Assembly: GCA_964384205.1 (NCBI GenBank)
Contig: CAYLKS010000009.1
Span: 1 to 43,117 of the forward strand
Source: CAYLKS01 sp964384205 [NCBI: uncultured bacterium]
Lineage (GTDB): Bacteria; JAGOEH01
Length of the DNA: 43,117 nt
Direction: 5' to 3'
Below are positions 36,327 through 43,117 of the stretch, piece after piece; the first letter of the stretch is position 1, and the number at the start of each line of letters is the position of its first letter. The notes beneath the pieces were generated by a model that was not told the origin of the DNA, searched no databases, and worked only from the letters and a program-made list of their open reading frames with translations. Made by a program: the position numbers and the translations under genes.

Positions 36327-36981
36327 AATTATTCCTTTTTTTTATCATAAAATTATTTAAATATTTCAATGGAAAAAAAACAATAATTTCCCCTGATTCT
36401 ACCTCAATAAAAGCATCTTTTTTAACAACAACATTACTCTGACTCTGTACTCCTGCATATCCTATTTCCATTTTATTAATGGGATATAATAATCCTGAAG
36501 ATTGACCTATCATTGCTCTTGTCAATGAAAATATGGACAAATATTCCATCTTTTCAAAAAAATCTATTCTAAAATCGGTTGCAGTGATAACCTGCAACCG
36601 ATCAATAATTTTAAGGCTACTAAATTTTCTAAAAAAATATGTTAAAAGATATAAATTATATAAAAAATGATCATTTCTTAATCCTGTAACACCCATAACT
36701 GTTACATCAAGATATTTATTATCTAAACAGTAAATTAATGCCTTTTCGATATCAGTAGAATCTTGATCATCATTTTCTATAACTTTAATATTATGAAAAA
36801 TATCATCAAAAGAAAAATCATTTCCTTTTACAATGGAATCAAAATCACCTATAACTATATCAGGATATATTCCATTTTCAATAGCCTTGTTAAAACCACC
36901 ATCAGCACATATTATTAAATCATATTCAATTTTCTTAACTATATTATCAAATCTTCCATTACCAATAATAAGTACTTTCAT
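36301..36981 (-). CDS. thiN: Thiamine pyrophosphokinase
   Basis: This 226-residue enzyme converts thiamine to thiamine pyrophosphate with ATP. Family motifs are ADGGFNKA (26-33), GDFDS (45-49), DDQDSTD (71-77) and GVTGLRNDH (97-105), with a C-terminal beta domain ending in GEIVVF-like strands. It overlaps the receptor gene stop by one base (TAATG). Placement under a TPP riboswitch with a TonB receptor indicates salvage of imported thiamine, as in the OMR-pnuT-TPK units of Bacteroidota. Confidence 0.93.
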   Translation of the reverse strand: MKVLIIGNGRFDNIVKKIEYDLIICADGGFNKAIENGIYPDIVIGDFDSIVKGNDFSFDDIFHNIKVIENDDQDSTDIEKALIYCLDNKYLDVTVMGVTGLRNDHFLYNLYLLTYFFRKFSSLKIIDRLQVITATDFRIDFFEKMEYLSIFSLTRAMIGQSSGLLYPINKMEIGYAGVQSQSNVVVKKDAFIEVESGEIIVFFPLKYLNNFMIKKRNNYDIGKKVL

Positions 36982-39386
36982 TAAAAATCAATCCTTACAC
37001 CTGCAAAAAAGTTTCGCGGTGGACCTGGAAAGTAATAGTTTCCATAATAATAATAACCATTTGTCTCATACTCAACATCAAATATATTATTTATTTTAAA
37101 AATAAACAACACATTTTTTATATTAACATTCATAATAAAATCATTTACAAAATAAGCATTCAAAGACTTGCTTTTATCCTCTGTACCATCTAGATACTTT
37201 CTTCCAACATATTTACTTTTTAAACTTATATCAAACATCCCAACCTTATATCCTATTAAAAAATTCAAAAGTTGTGATGGAAAAAGAGGTATTTTTTTAT
37301 TACTTAAATTAACAGGCTCTGCTCCAGACCAATCTTCTTTCCAATTGTATTGAACAAATTTTTTAAAATAATTAGAACTCAAAGAAAAATTTAACATACT
37401 ATAAAGTTTATTAGAAGTATATAATGCTGAGAATTCAATTCCTTTATGTACTGTTTCCGGAGCATTACCCTTTATAGGATAACCATCTTCATCTATACCT
37501 CCCATAGGTACAATCTCATTATTAAATTTCATATAATAAAAATTTAATTTATAAACAAATTTGCCTGCAGAATAATTTGCTCCTAATTCAAAATCATTTA
37601 AATCTTCCTCTTTTACAACCGGATCTTTCCACAAAATATATTTTACTTTATTATCTTTCCTTCTAATAATATATCTTTTTTTAAATAATGGATGCACTCC
37701 CAGATCATCAGGACCATACCATGTATCAAATAAATCATCATCGGATGGCTCAAGATATGATTTAGAATAACTAAAATAAAAATTTAATTTTTCAGATAAA
37801 ATATAATTTATTCCAAAAGATGGGTTCAAAAATTTATAATCAACTTCTAATTTATTAAGAAAGTTCTCTTTAAAATTTCCAACCTGATTTTGCTCCAATG
37901 TATAATTTTTTAAATTTAGAGTTATTCCTGTAACAAAATTTAATTTTTCAGATAAAATATACTGAAAATTAGTATAAAATGATAAATTATTTTTCTTCCC
38001 ATCATAATCATAATATTTATGATCTATTTTTATACCATCCAATTGAATAACTTTACCATAATGATTTGAGGCATAATTCCAAAAATTTATTCCCATTTTT
38101 ACTTTAAAATTTTCTATGGTATAATTAAAAGACGATAATAGCCCTAATTGTCCCTTTGTAACATATTTTCTCCTTACTAATTCTGATTCGGATTGATCAT
38201 GTTTTAATTCCAGAGAATATTCAAATCTTTTATCATCATCTATTCCATCTTTAAACTGTTCGTAATAACCATTCCCATATACATAAAAAATCTTATTTTC
38301 GAGAAATAAATTCTTATTAAGAATAAACTTATTACTCAACTGAAAATGAAATTGAGAAAAATTATCAATAAAATTATCATATTTTTCATATAAATCATTA
38401 TATCTTCTATCCTTTTTATAAATATCTTCAGGAATGCCATTATAAGCTAAACCAGTTTTTTCATGCCCACCAAAAAACAATACTTTTGTAATAGATTTTT
38501 TATAAATATGCTGCATACCCACAAAATACGAATACAAACTTGCATCACTGCCTCTTCTATAATTATCAGATTGAATAAATGAAAAATTAGTATTCAAAAC
38601 TAAATTATAATTCAAAGGAACATTCATCCCACCGGAGAATTTACGTGTATTAAAACTCCCCACACCAGTATAAAAATTAATTTTTCTATTAAAAGAAAAA
38701 TTTTTAGTCAATATATTAATATTCCCTCCAAAACCAATTTTTCCATTATCAAAAGAACCAATTCCTCTTTGCACCTGAATATCTTCAGTATTTTCAGATA
38801 AATCAGCTAAATCTACCCAATAAACATTATGGTCTTCGGGATCATTTATTGGAACATCATTAATTAAAACAGAAATTCTTTTCTGATCAAATCCTCTTAT
38901 TTTTACATAAGAATATCCTGTGTTTCCTCCTGATTCATTATAAAAATCTACAGAAGGAATAATAGAAATTAAATCCGGTATATCCTCTACAGTATGATTT
39001 TGTTTAATAAAATTTTTGTCTATATTAGAAAAAGAAGTTGGATTTTCTCCATTCACTGCCCTTGTTGATGTAATTAAAACAGGAGAAATAAAATAAGATT
39101 TTGGAACCAGTTCTATATTTATTTTTTCCCTACTTATTATTTCTATACTTTTTTCTTCAAATCCAACATGAGTAATTATAATTTTTACCTTATCAGAATT
39201 GAATTTCAAAATAAAATTACCATCATTATCTGTAACAGAACCATAATTAACTCCTTCGATGATAATATTTGCACCTATAACGGGGGCTTTAGTTGCACCA
39301 TTAATAACTCGACCTCTAAAAGTATCTGCGAATAAAGAATGAAAAAAAAGAAGAATTAATAAAACTAAAAAATTTTTGTTGAACAT
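36981..39386 (-). CDS. TonB-dependent receptor, predicted thiamine importer
   Basis: This 801-residue outer-membrane protein has a signal peptide (1-20), a carboxypeptidase-regulatory-like domain (about 22-106: GRVINGATKAPVIGANIIIEG), a plug domain (about 110-235; ISIIPSVDFYNESGGNTGYSYVKIRGF) and a 22-strand-type barrel ending in Phe (GVRIDF). The TPP riboswitch upstream and the kinase downstream predict thiamine or its phosphates as the substrate; the barrel itself does not tell. The SD GAGAGGAG six bases before the ATG is the element controlled by the riboswitch. Confidence 0.92.
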   Translation of the reverse strand: MFNKNFLVLLILLFFHSLFADTFRGRVINGATKAPVIGANIIIEGVNYGSVTDNDGNFILKFNSDKVKIIITHVGFEEKSIEIISREKINIELVPKSYFISPVLITSTRAVNGENPTSFSNIDKNFIKQNHTVEDIPDLISIIPSVDFYNESGGNTGYSYVKIRGFDQKRISVLINDVPINDPEDHNVYWVDLADLSENTEDIQVQRGIGSFDNGKIGFGGNINILTKNFSFNRKINFYTGVGSFNTRKFSGGMNVPLNYNLVLNTNFSFIQSDNYRRGSDASLYSYFVGMQHIYKKSITKVLFFGGHEKTGLAYNGIPEDIYKKDRRYNDLYEKYDNFIDNFSQFHFQLSNKFILNKNLFLENKIFYVYGNGYYEQFKDGIDDDKRFEYSLELKHDQSESELVRRKYVTKGQLGLLSSFNYTIENFKVKMGINFWNYASNHYGKVIQLDGIKIDHKYYDYDGKKNNLSFYTNFQYILSEKLNFVTGITLNLKNYTLEQNQVGNFKENFLNKLEVDYKFLNPSFGINYILSEKLNFYFSYSKSYLEPSDDDLFDTWYGPDDLGVHPLFKKRYIIRRKDNKVKYILWKDPVVKEEDLNDFELGANYSAGKFVYKLNFYYMKFNNEIVPMGGIDEDGYPIKGNAPETVHKGIEFSALYTSNKLYSMLNFSLSSNYFKKFVQYNWKEDWSGAEPVNLSNKKIPLFPSQLLNFLIGYKVGMFDISLKSKYVGRKYLDGTEDKSKSLNAYFVNDFIMNVNIKNVLFIFKINNIFDVEYETNGYYYYGNYYFPGPPRNFFAGVRIDF

Positions 39387-39392
39387 AATAAG

Positions 39393-39438
39393 CTCCTCTC
39401 TTTTGAATATTAAACACCAATTTTTTGAGAGGAACCTG
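39393..39438 (-). promoter_or_regulatory. Riboswitch expression platform: SD-sequestering hairpin and anti-sequestor
   Basis: On the minus strand UUCCUCUC (39427-39434) can pair over eight positions (one U-G) with the SD GAGAGGAG (39393-39400), hiding it. Overlapping it, CAGGUUCC (39431-39438) is exactly complementary to GGAACCUG in the aptamer core (39492-39499). The two pairings exclude each other. Confidence 0.8.
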
Positions 39439-39460
39439 AAAGAAGGTAAATACTTATAAG

Positions 39461-39540
39461 GATCCGTTCCCTACGCCAGTATTACCTGGATCAGGTTCCT
39501 GGGGTATTATCTCAGCCTTTCGGCACCCCCACGGTTTACG
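39461..39540 (-). promoter_or_regulatory. TPP riboswitch (THI element) aptamer
   Basis: Read on the minus strand, the element shows the conserved TPP aptamer order: GGGGUGCC (39523-39530), GGCUGAGA, ACCCC, GGAACCUGAUCC (near 39488-39499), ACUGGCGUAGGGAA and the closing ACGG, which pairs with CCGU to form P1. It lies 75 bases upstream of the TonB receptor start and should turn the receptor-kinase-nadC operon off when TPP is abundant. Confidence 0.96.
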
Positions 39541-39553
39541 TAGCAGCAAATCT

Positions 39554-39582
39554 TAAATAATATCTATTATAAAAAATGTCAA
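39554..39582 (-). promoter_or_regulatory. Predicted promoter of the riboswitch operon
   Basis: TTGACA (39577-39582, minus strand), 17 bases, then TATTTA (39554-39559). Transcription would start near 39547, just before the aptamer. Confidence 0.65.
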
Positions 39583-40119
39583 TACCTTTTTCCATTTTTC
39601 CCCTTTTTCAAAATTTTTATGATGTAAAAATAATAAACATAATATTAATATCCAAAATTCTATCTATAAAAATAATTATGACAAATCAAAAAAATAAAAC
39701 TCATATCTATAAATAAGTGAACATCGGTAATTTTCTATATGACAAAAAAATAAAAAATAAAACCCGCTCCTTCTGATAAAAAAACACATACTAAGTCGAA
39801 TAATGAGATCATAGCCAAAATCTAATATAAACAAAAATGAAAAAAAACATAACAAATAGTATAGTGTCTTCAGACATTATAAAAAAATTCAAGCAAAACT
39901 ACAAATCACAAAATTTAAAAAATAAGTAGATAACATATTAAAAATCAACAAATTACTCCTATTTTTGAAATTGTAGTAATATATACAATTTTAATAGTTA
40001 CAAGTTAAAAAAATGAAAAAAAATATACTTGAAAAATAAAAATATCATATTATCTTTATTTTATGATAGGTATAAAAAATATAAAAATTTATTCAAAAAC
40101 ATAAAAAATAGTAATTTTA
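39583..40119. other. Non-coding AT-rich gap between the riboswitch operon and the antiporter operon
   Basis: This stretch of more than 500 bases separates two divergent promoters. The only ATG frame of note (39837-39929, 30 codons) has no SD and no recognisable product. I see no tRNA, repeat array or transposon end. It could be a decayed gene or the edge of an inserted block, given the different codon use of the operon that follows. Confidence 0.4.
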
Positions 40120-40148
40120 TTGACATTTAAAAAGAAGTTGCTTATATT
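40120..40148 (+). promoter_or_regulatory. Predicted promoter for the Mrp/Mbh operon
   Basis: TTGACA (40120-40125), exactly 17 bases, then TATATT (40143-40148). The mRNA leader would be about 64 bases. Confidence 0.65.
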
Positions 40149-40218
40149 AACTATTGTTATGTGAAATTATTCACAATATCAATATTTAAAGATGTAACCT
40201 AATAAAAGGGAGTTTCGT

Positions 40219-40716
40219 ATGAAATCTTTTAAGTCATTCACAATTTTATTCATTCTATTATTTGCTGTATGGCTTCTTTTGACTTCTACAACAAGGAGTG
40301 ATGAGCTTTTAACAGGATTAATCGTATCAATTGTGATTGCTATTGTTCTTGCAAAATTTTCACAAATATTCGAATCTGTCAGTCTGTCTCCCAAATCATT
40401 AATATTAATTCCGGTTTACCTTGTCATTTTCTTATGGGAGATGATAAAATCAAATATTGATGTTGCATTAAGGGTAATCAATCCAAAACTTCCAATCAAC
40501 CCGGGTATTGTAAAAATCAAAACAAATCTTAAAAGTCCTTTGGCAAAATTGATTTTGGCAAACTCAATTACACTTACTCCTGGAACTCTTACACTGGATG
40601 TAAAAGGCGATTATCTTTATATCCACTGGATTGATGTTAAAGACGAAGACATTGTAGGAGCAACGGAAGATATAAGTAAAAAATTTGAAAAAACACTGAA
40701 GGAGATTGTGCAATGA
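40219..40716 (+). CDS. mnhE: Mrp-type cation/proton antiporter subunit E
   Basis: The 165-residue membrane protein has hydrophobic segments at about 6-23, 30-46 and 58-76, then a soluble C-terminal part with the family segment ANSITLTPGTLTLDV and LYIHWIDV. It matches MnhE/MrpE and also MbhA of Mbh hydrogenases. AAGGGAG lies about six bases before the ATG. Its stop overlaps mnhF (ATGA). Confidence 0.92.
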   Translation: MKSFKSFTILFILLFAVWLLLTSTTRSDELLTGLIVSIVIAIVLAKFSQIFESVSLSPKSLILIPVYLVIFLWEMIKSNIDVALRVINPKLPINPGIVKIKTNLKSPLAKLILANSITLTPGTLTLDVKGDYLYIHWIDVKDEDIVGATEDISKKFEKTLKEIVQ

Positions 40717-40967
40717 TAATCAATATTTCCTTTATTTTTATAGGACTTGCGGTCTTATTAGGAATAATAAGAATGCTAAAAGGGCCTACAGTATCCGACA
40801 GACTATTGGCAGCAGATACATTGACAACAATTACTGCGGCTCTTATTGTGCTACTATCTTTCAAATTCGAAAGACTTATTTATATGGATGTTGCAATTGT
40901 TTATGCCGTATTGGGCTTCATAGGAATCGTAGTTGTTGCAAGATACCTTGAAGGAGGTATAAAATGA
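40713..40967 (+). CDS. mnhF: Mrp-type antiporter subunit F
   Basis: The 84-residue protein has three membrane helices and the family motif LLGIIRMLKGPTVSDRLLAADT, where RxxKGPxxxDRxxAxD is conserved. It matches MnhF/MrpF (MbhB in hydrogenase complexes). It overlaps its neighbours by four bases at each end. Confidence 0.93.
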   Translation: MIINISFIFIGLAVLLGIIRMLKGPTVSDRLLAADTLTTITAALIVLLSFKFERLIYMDVAIVYAVLGFIGIVVVARYLEGGIK

Positions 40968-41299
40968 ATTTGATAGGTCAAATTTTAGTGCTAATCGGCT
41001 CCATTTTTCTATTTTTAGGTGCATTGGGTATTATAAGGATGCCGGATGTATTCAACAGACTACAAGCAGGCACAAAAGCAACAACACTTGGCGCAATGTC
41101 TCTTATTTTAGGTATAGGCTTTATGAACACCGCATTTTTACCGAAAGCAGTTATTCTGATTATTTTTATCGTACTTTCCAACCCGATTAGTAGCAGTACC
41201 ATAGCAAGAGCTACATATCTTGCAAAACTTCCTATGTATTCCGGTACAAAAGTTGATAAATGTGTTGAAGAGCCGGAATGTAAACCGGAAAAGGAGTAA
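40964..41299 (+). CDS. mnhG: Mrp-type antiporter subunit G
   Basis: The 111-residue protein has three membrane helices with the typical IIRMPDVFNRLQAGTKATTLGAM motif between helices 1 and 2 and SNPISSSTIARATY near residue 70, both diagnostic of MnhG/MrpG (MbhC). The C-terminal tail (about 85-111) is charged and carries two cysteines. Five of its six prolines use CCG, a codon rare in most other genes of the window. Confidence 0.93.
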   Translation: MNLIGQILVLIGSIFLFLGALGIIRMPDVFNRLQAGTKATTLGAMSLILGIGFMNTAFLPKAVILIIFIVLSNPISSSTIARATYLAKLPMYSGTKVDKCVEEPECKPEKE

Positions 41300-41301
41300 T
41301 T

Positions 41302-41544
41302 ATGTTATACTTATTTTTGTTCTTAACATTAATTATGCTAATTTCGGCAATAGCGGTCATCTTTATAAAAAATCTTATCAGTGCCGTAATTGTAACTACG
41401 GTTGTAAGTCTTGTTGCCTCGATTCTATTCATCTTTATTGCCGCTCCTGACGTAGCAATCACCGAAGCTTCAATAGGTGCTGCACTGACACTCGTAATAT
41501 TCATAATAGCAATAAGCAGAACCAAAGAAGACGATGAATCATAA
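41302..41544 (+). CDS. MbhD/DUF4040-type antiporter subunit
   Basis: The 80-residue protein has three membrane helices and the segment FIAAPDVAITEASIGAAL, characteristic of the MbhD (DUF4040) family. In full Mrp complexes this is part of the C-terminal region of MrpA; here, as in Mbh hydrogenases, it is a separate small subunit. A good SD (AAGGAG) lies upstream, two bases after the mnhG stop. Confidence 0.88.
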   Translation: MLYLFLFLTLIMLISAIAVIFIKNLISAVIVTTVVSLVASILFIFIAAPDVAITEASIGAALTLVIFIIAISRTKEDDES

Positions 41545-41558
41545 AAAAGGAAACTATT

Positions 41559-42269
41559 ATGAGAAAATTTTTTAGTCTCTTACTACTTTTAGGCTTTGTA
41601 TTCTATATATCTTCCATTATTGGCACAATACTTTTTCACGAAGACTTTTTTCATGCTCATAATGTAGGATTGCAAATAACAGAAAACGCAGTAAAACAAA
41701 CTGGTTCCATAAACACAATAACATCGGTAGTTGTGCTTTACAGAGGATTTGACACATTGGGAGAAGTAACCGTATTATTTCTTGCCGCTTTGGGGATATC
41801 CCTACTTTTTGCATCAGGGAAAAAAGAAAAAAATAAAATCGAAGACGAAAGTTTTATTTTAAAATACGGAAGTAGACTTTTGTATCCCTTTATAATATTA
41901 TTCGGAATTTACATAATAGTACACGGACACTTATCTCCCGGCGGAGGATTCCCCGGTGGTGTAATTATTGCAACCGGATTCTTTATTATCTTAATTACAT
42001 CAGATTTTATAAAATTCAATGATAAATTATTATCCGTTATCGAAGGTTTTGCCGGACTCTCTTTTATCATTTTCGGACTTATCGGATTGTTCGGTCAGGA
42101 CAATTCTTTTCTTGCTAATTTCTTATCAACAGGCGTACCCGGAAAAATCATAAGTGCCGGTATTATTCCTTTTGTATATGCAATTATAGGTATAAAAGTT
42201 GCCTCCGAATTATCCGGAGCCATAGGTACTTTTACCCTCGTCAAACAGGAAGGGAGTAAAAATGAATAG
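41559..42269 (+). CDS. mnhB: Fused MbhE-like and MnhB-domain antiporter subunit
   Basis: The 236-residue membrane protein has two parts. Residues about 1-85 resemble MbhE (the MrpA C-terminal end): a first helix, then VVVLYRGFDTLGEVTVLFLAALG. Residues about 105-230 are an MnhB domain with HGHLSPGGGFPGGVIIATGF, and GVPGKIISAGIIPFVYAIIGIKVASEL. In Pyrococcus Mbh these are separate (MbhE, MbhF). AAAGGAAA precedes the ATG. It overlaps mnhC by eight bases. Confidence 0.88.
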   Translation: MRKFFSLLLLLGFVFYISSIIGTILFHEDFFHAHNVGLQITENAVKQTGSINTITSVVVLYRGFDTLGEVTVLFLAALGISLLFASGKKEKNKIEDESFILKYGSRLLYPFIILFGIYIIVHGHLSPGGGFPGGVIIATGFFIILITSDFIKFNDKLLSVIEGFAGLSFIIFGLIGLFGQDNSFLANFLSTGVPGKIISAGIIPFVYAIIGIKVASELSGAIGTFTLVKQEGSKNE

Positions 42270-42627
42270 TATTGTTAACCATGAATTTATAATACACATA
42301 GCCTCTTTTGGGCTTATTCTAATCGGATTTTACATTATGTTTACACAGAAAAATCTCATAAAAATTATTTTGGGGCTTGATATTGCAGAAACAGGTGTAA
42401 ATATATTTCTCGTAAGTGCAGGTTATTTCAAAAATCATACTGCTCCCATATTCTCAAAAGCAGGCTTATCAGCCGAACAAATGACAGATCCCATACCTCA
42501 GGCACTTGTTTTAACTGCAATTGTAATTGGTTTTGGTATAACTGCCCTTGCTCTATCCCTCGTTGTCAAACTCTACAGAGAAACCGGTACACTTGATGTA
42601 TCCAAAATAAGGGGGCTCAAATGGTAA
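42262..42627 (+). CDS. mnhC: Mrp-type antiporter subunit C (NuoK-like)
   Basis: The 121-residue protein has three membrane helices and aligns with MnhC/MrpC and NuoK: GFYIMFTQKNLIKIILGLDIAETGVNIFLVSAG, then DPIPQALVLTAIVIGFGITALALSL. The Glu in helix 2 (AETGVN) and the DPIPQALVLTAIVI block are conserved ion-path elements. It overlaps the next gene by seven bases. Confidence 0.93.
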   Translation: MNSIVNHEFIIHIASFGLILIGFYIMFTQKNLIKIILGLDIAETGVNIFLVSAGYFKNHTAPIFSKAGLSAEQMTDPIPQALVLTAIVIGFGITALALSLVVKLYRETGTLDVSKIRGLKW

Positions 42628-43117
42628 ATCCTATTATTCTTATAATTCTGCCTCTTTTTACGGCTTTTTTAATTTATATCACCAATAGCTTTCTTAAAAG
42701 TTTATCCAAAATTTTAAGCTTTCTTGCACTTGCCTTCAATCTTGTAATAGCGACAATGCTCATATCACCGGCATTTCAAAAGCCTATAAATGTTATAATT
42801 GCAGGATTTTTACCACCTATAGGTATAAATCTTCTTGTAGGACCGATTGCCATTGTATTTACTCTTATTATTACACTCATATCAATTTTATCTTTGATCT
42901 ATTCTATAAACTATATTGACGATGAGAATTTTTACAAATATTATCCTCTATTCTTACTTTTATATACCGGTTCAATCGGTATGGTATTAACCAACGATAT
43001 TTTCAATCTCTATGTTTTCTTTGAAATTTTATGTATCTCGTCATATTCTCTTGTTGCATATCATCAGCATAAAAATAGTTTGGAAGCCGCTATTAAGTAC
43101 CTTATTTTAGGTTCATT
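42621..43117 (+). CDS. mnhD: Mrp-type antiporter subunit D (partial, runs off the right edge)
   Basis: The frame opens at ATG 42621, overlapping the mnhC stop, and stays open to the window end (165 full codons of about 490 expected). It is a hydrophobic NuoN/MrpD-like proton-conducting subunit. The diagnostic segment NLYVFFEILCISSYSLVAY contains the essential helix-5 glutamate, and AIKYLILGS near the edge is also conserved. What follows would show whether this is a plain antiporter or the membrane arm of a hydrogenase. Confidence 0.9.
   Translation, partial: MVNPIILIILPLFTAFLIYITNSFLKSLSKILSFLALAFNLVIATMLISPAFQKPINVIIAGFLPPIGINLLVGPIAIVFTLIITLISILSLIYSINYIDDENFYKYYPLFLLLYTGSIGMVLTNDIFNLYVFFEILCISSYSLVAYHQHKNSLEAAIKYLILGS

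Noticed and set aside
39837-39929. 30-codon ATG frame in the gap before the antiporter operon
   Set aside because: No SD, no homology I recognise, and such frames are expected by chance in this composition.
40706-40951. 81-codon plus-strand frame overlapping mnhF
   Set aside because: It is a shifted reading of mnhF; the mnhF frame carries the conserved RMLKGPTVSDR motif.
1-43117. tRNA, rRNA, CRISPR array, insertion sequence or prophage
   Set aside because: No TTCRA-type T-loop in a cloverleaf setting, no regularly spaced repeats, no transposase or integrase motifs were seen on either strand by reading.
1-43117. Sigma-54 (-24/-12) promoter for the CHASE2 activator to act on
   Set aside because: I looked for TGGCAC-type elements followed by TTGC at the right spacing and found none convincing in the intergenic regions.

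Overview
The window is an AT-rich bacterial chromosome segment with A-rich coding strands, very short intergenic gaps and many ATGA or stop/start overlaps. The organism is diderm: it carries genes for Kdo and lipid A synthesis (kdsB, lpxB, waaA and a DUF374 acyltransferase), a TonB-dependent receptor, and a giant secreted protein ending in a type IX secretion (T9SS) sorting domain. Together with a Bacteroidota-like YbeY motif, this points to the FCB superphylum, possibly a candidate phylum such as Cloacimonadota. That placement is inference. There are no rRNA genes, recognisable tRNAs, CRISPR arrays, insertion sequences or phage genes.

Layout. 0.4-3.7 kb: leuS (-) and deoC (+), divergent. 3.7-5.5 kb (-): a two-gene unit of an XRE/S24-like regulator and a spore-photoproduct-lyase-like radical SAM protein. 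5.6-6.8 kb (-): a secreted N-terminal-nucleophile hydrolase. 6.9-12.2 kb (+): gatC-kdsB-pyrG followed by a membrane-bound CHASE2/sigma-54 activator. 12.2-14.9 kb (-): symporter, methyltransferase and TetR regulator. 15.1-17.3 kb (-): fhs and a rubrerythrin-like protein. 17.6-21.6 kb (+): the giant secreted protein. 21.7-25.3 kb (+): an RNA methyltransferase, lpxB, a DUF374 acyltransferase and waaA. 25.4-29.8 kb (+): a parvulin/SurA-like protein, a cupin and metH. 29.9-30.8 kb (+): a coiled-coil lipoprotein and a LysM protein, closed by a strong terminator. 30.9-35.5 kb (+): phoH-pgpH-ybeY-dusB. 35.5-39.5 kb (-): a TPP riboswitch controlling a TonB receptor, thiamine pyrophosphokinase and nadC. 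40.2-43.1 kb (+): an Mrp/Mbh-type cation antiporter module that runs off the right edge.

Functional links. PyrG makes CTP, which KdsB consumes to make CMP-Kdo, which WaaA transfers to the lipid A precursor finished by LpxB. Fhs and MetH are the two ends of a folate one-carbon route. The riboswitch operon forms a thiamine import and activation unit. A recurring promoter pattern is visible upstream of most transcription units: TTGACA/TTGACT, a spacer of 16-18 (usually 17) bases, then TATATT/TATTAT.

Points most worth a second look: the complete riboswitch expression platform, which can be read base by base; the regulator/SPL-like pair, in which both proteins have lost the expected catalytic residues; the Mrp module arranged like the membrane arm of an Mbh hydrogenase; a probable leaderless mRNA; a possible ATT start for phoH; and the CHASE2-sigma-54 activator.
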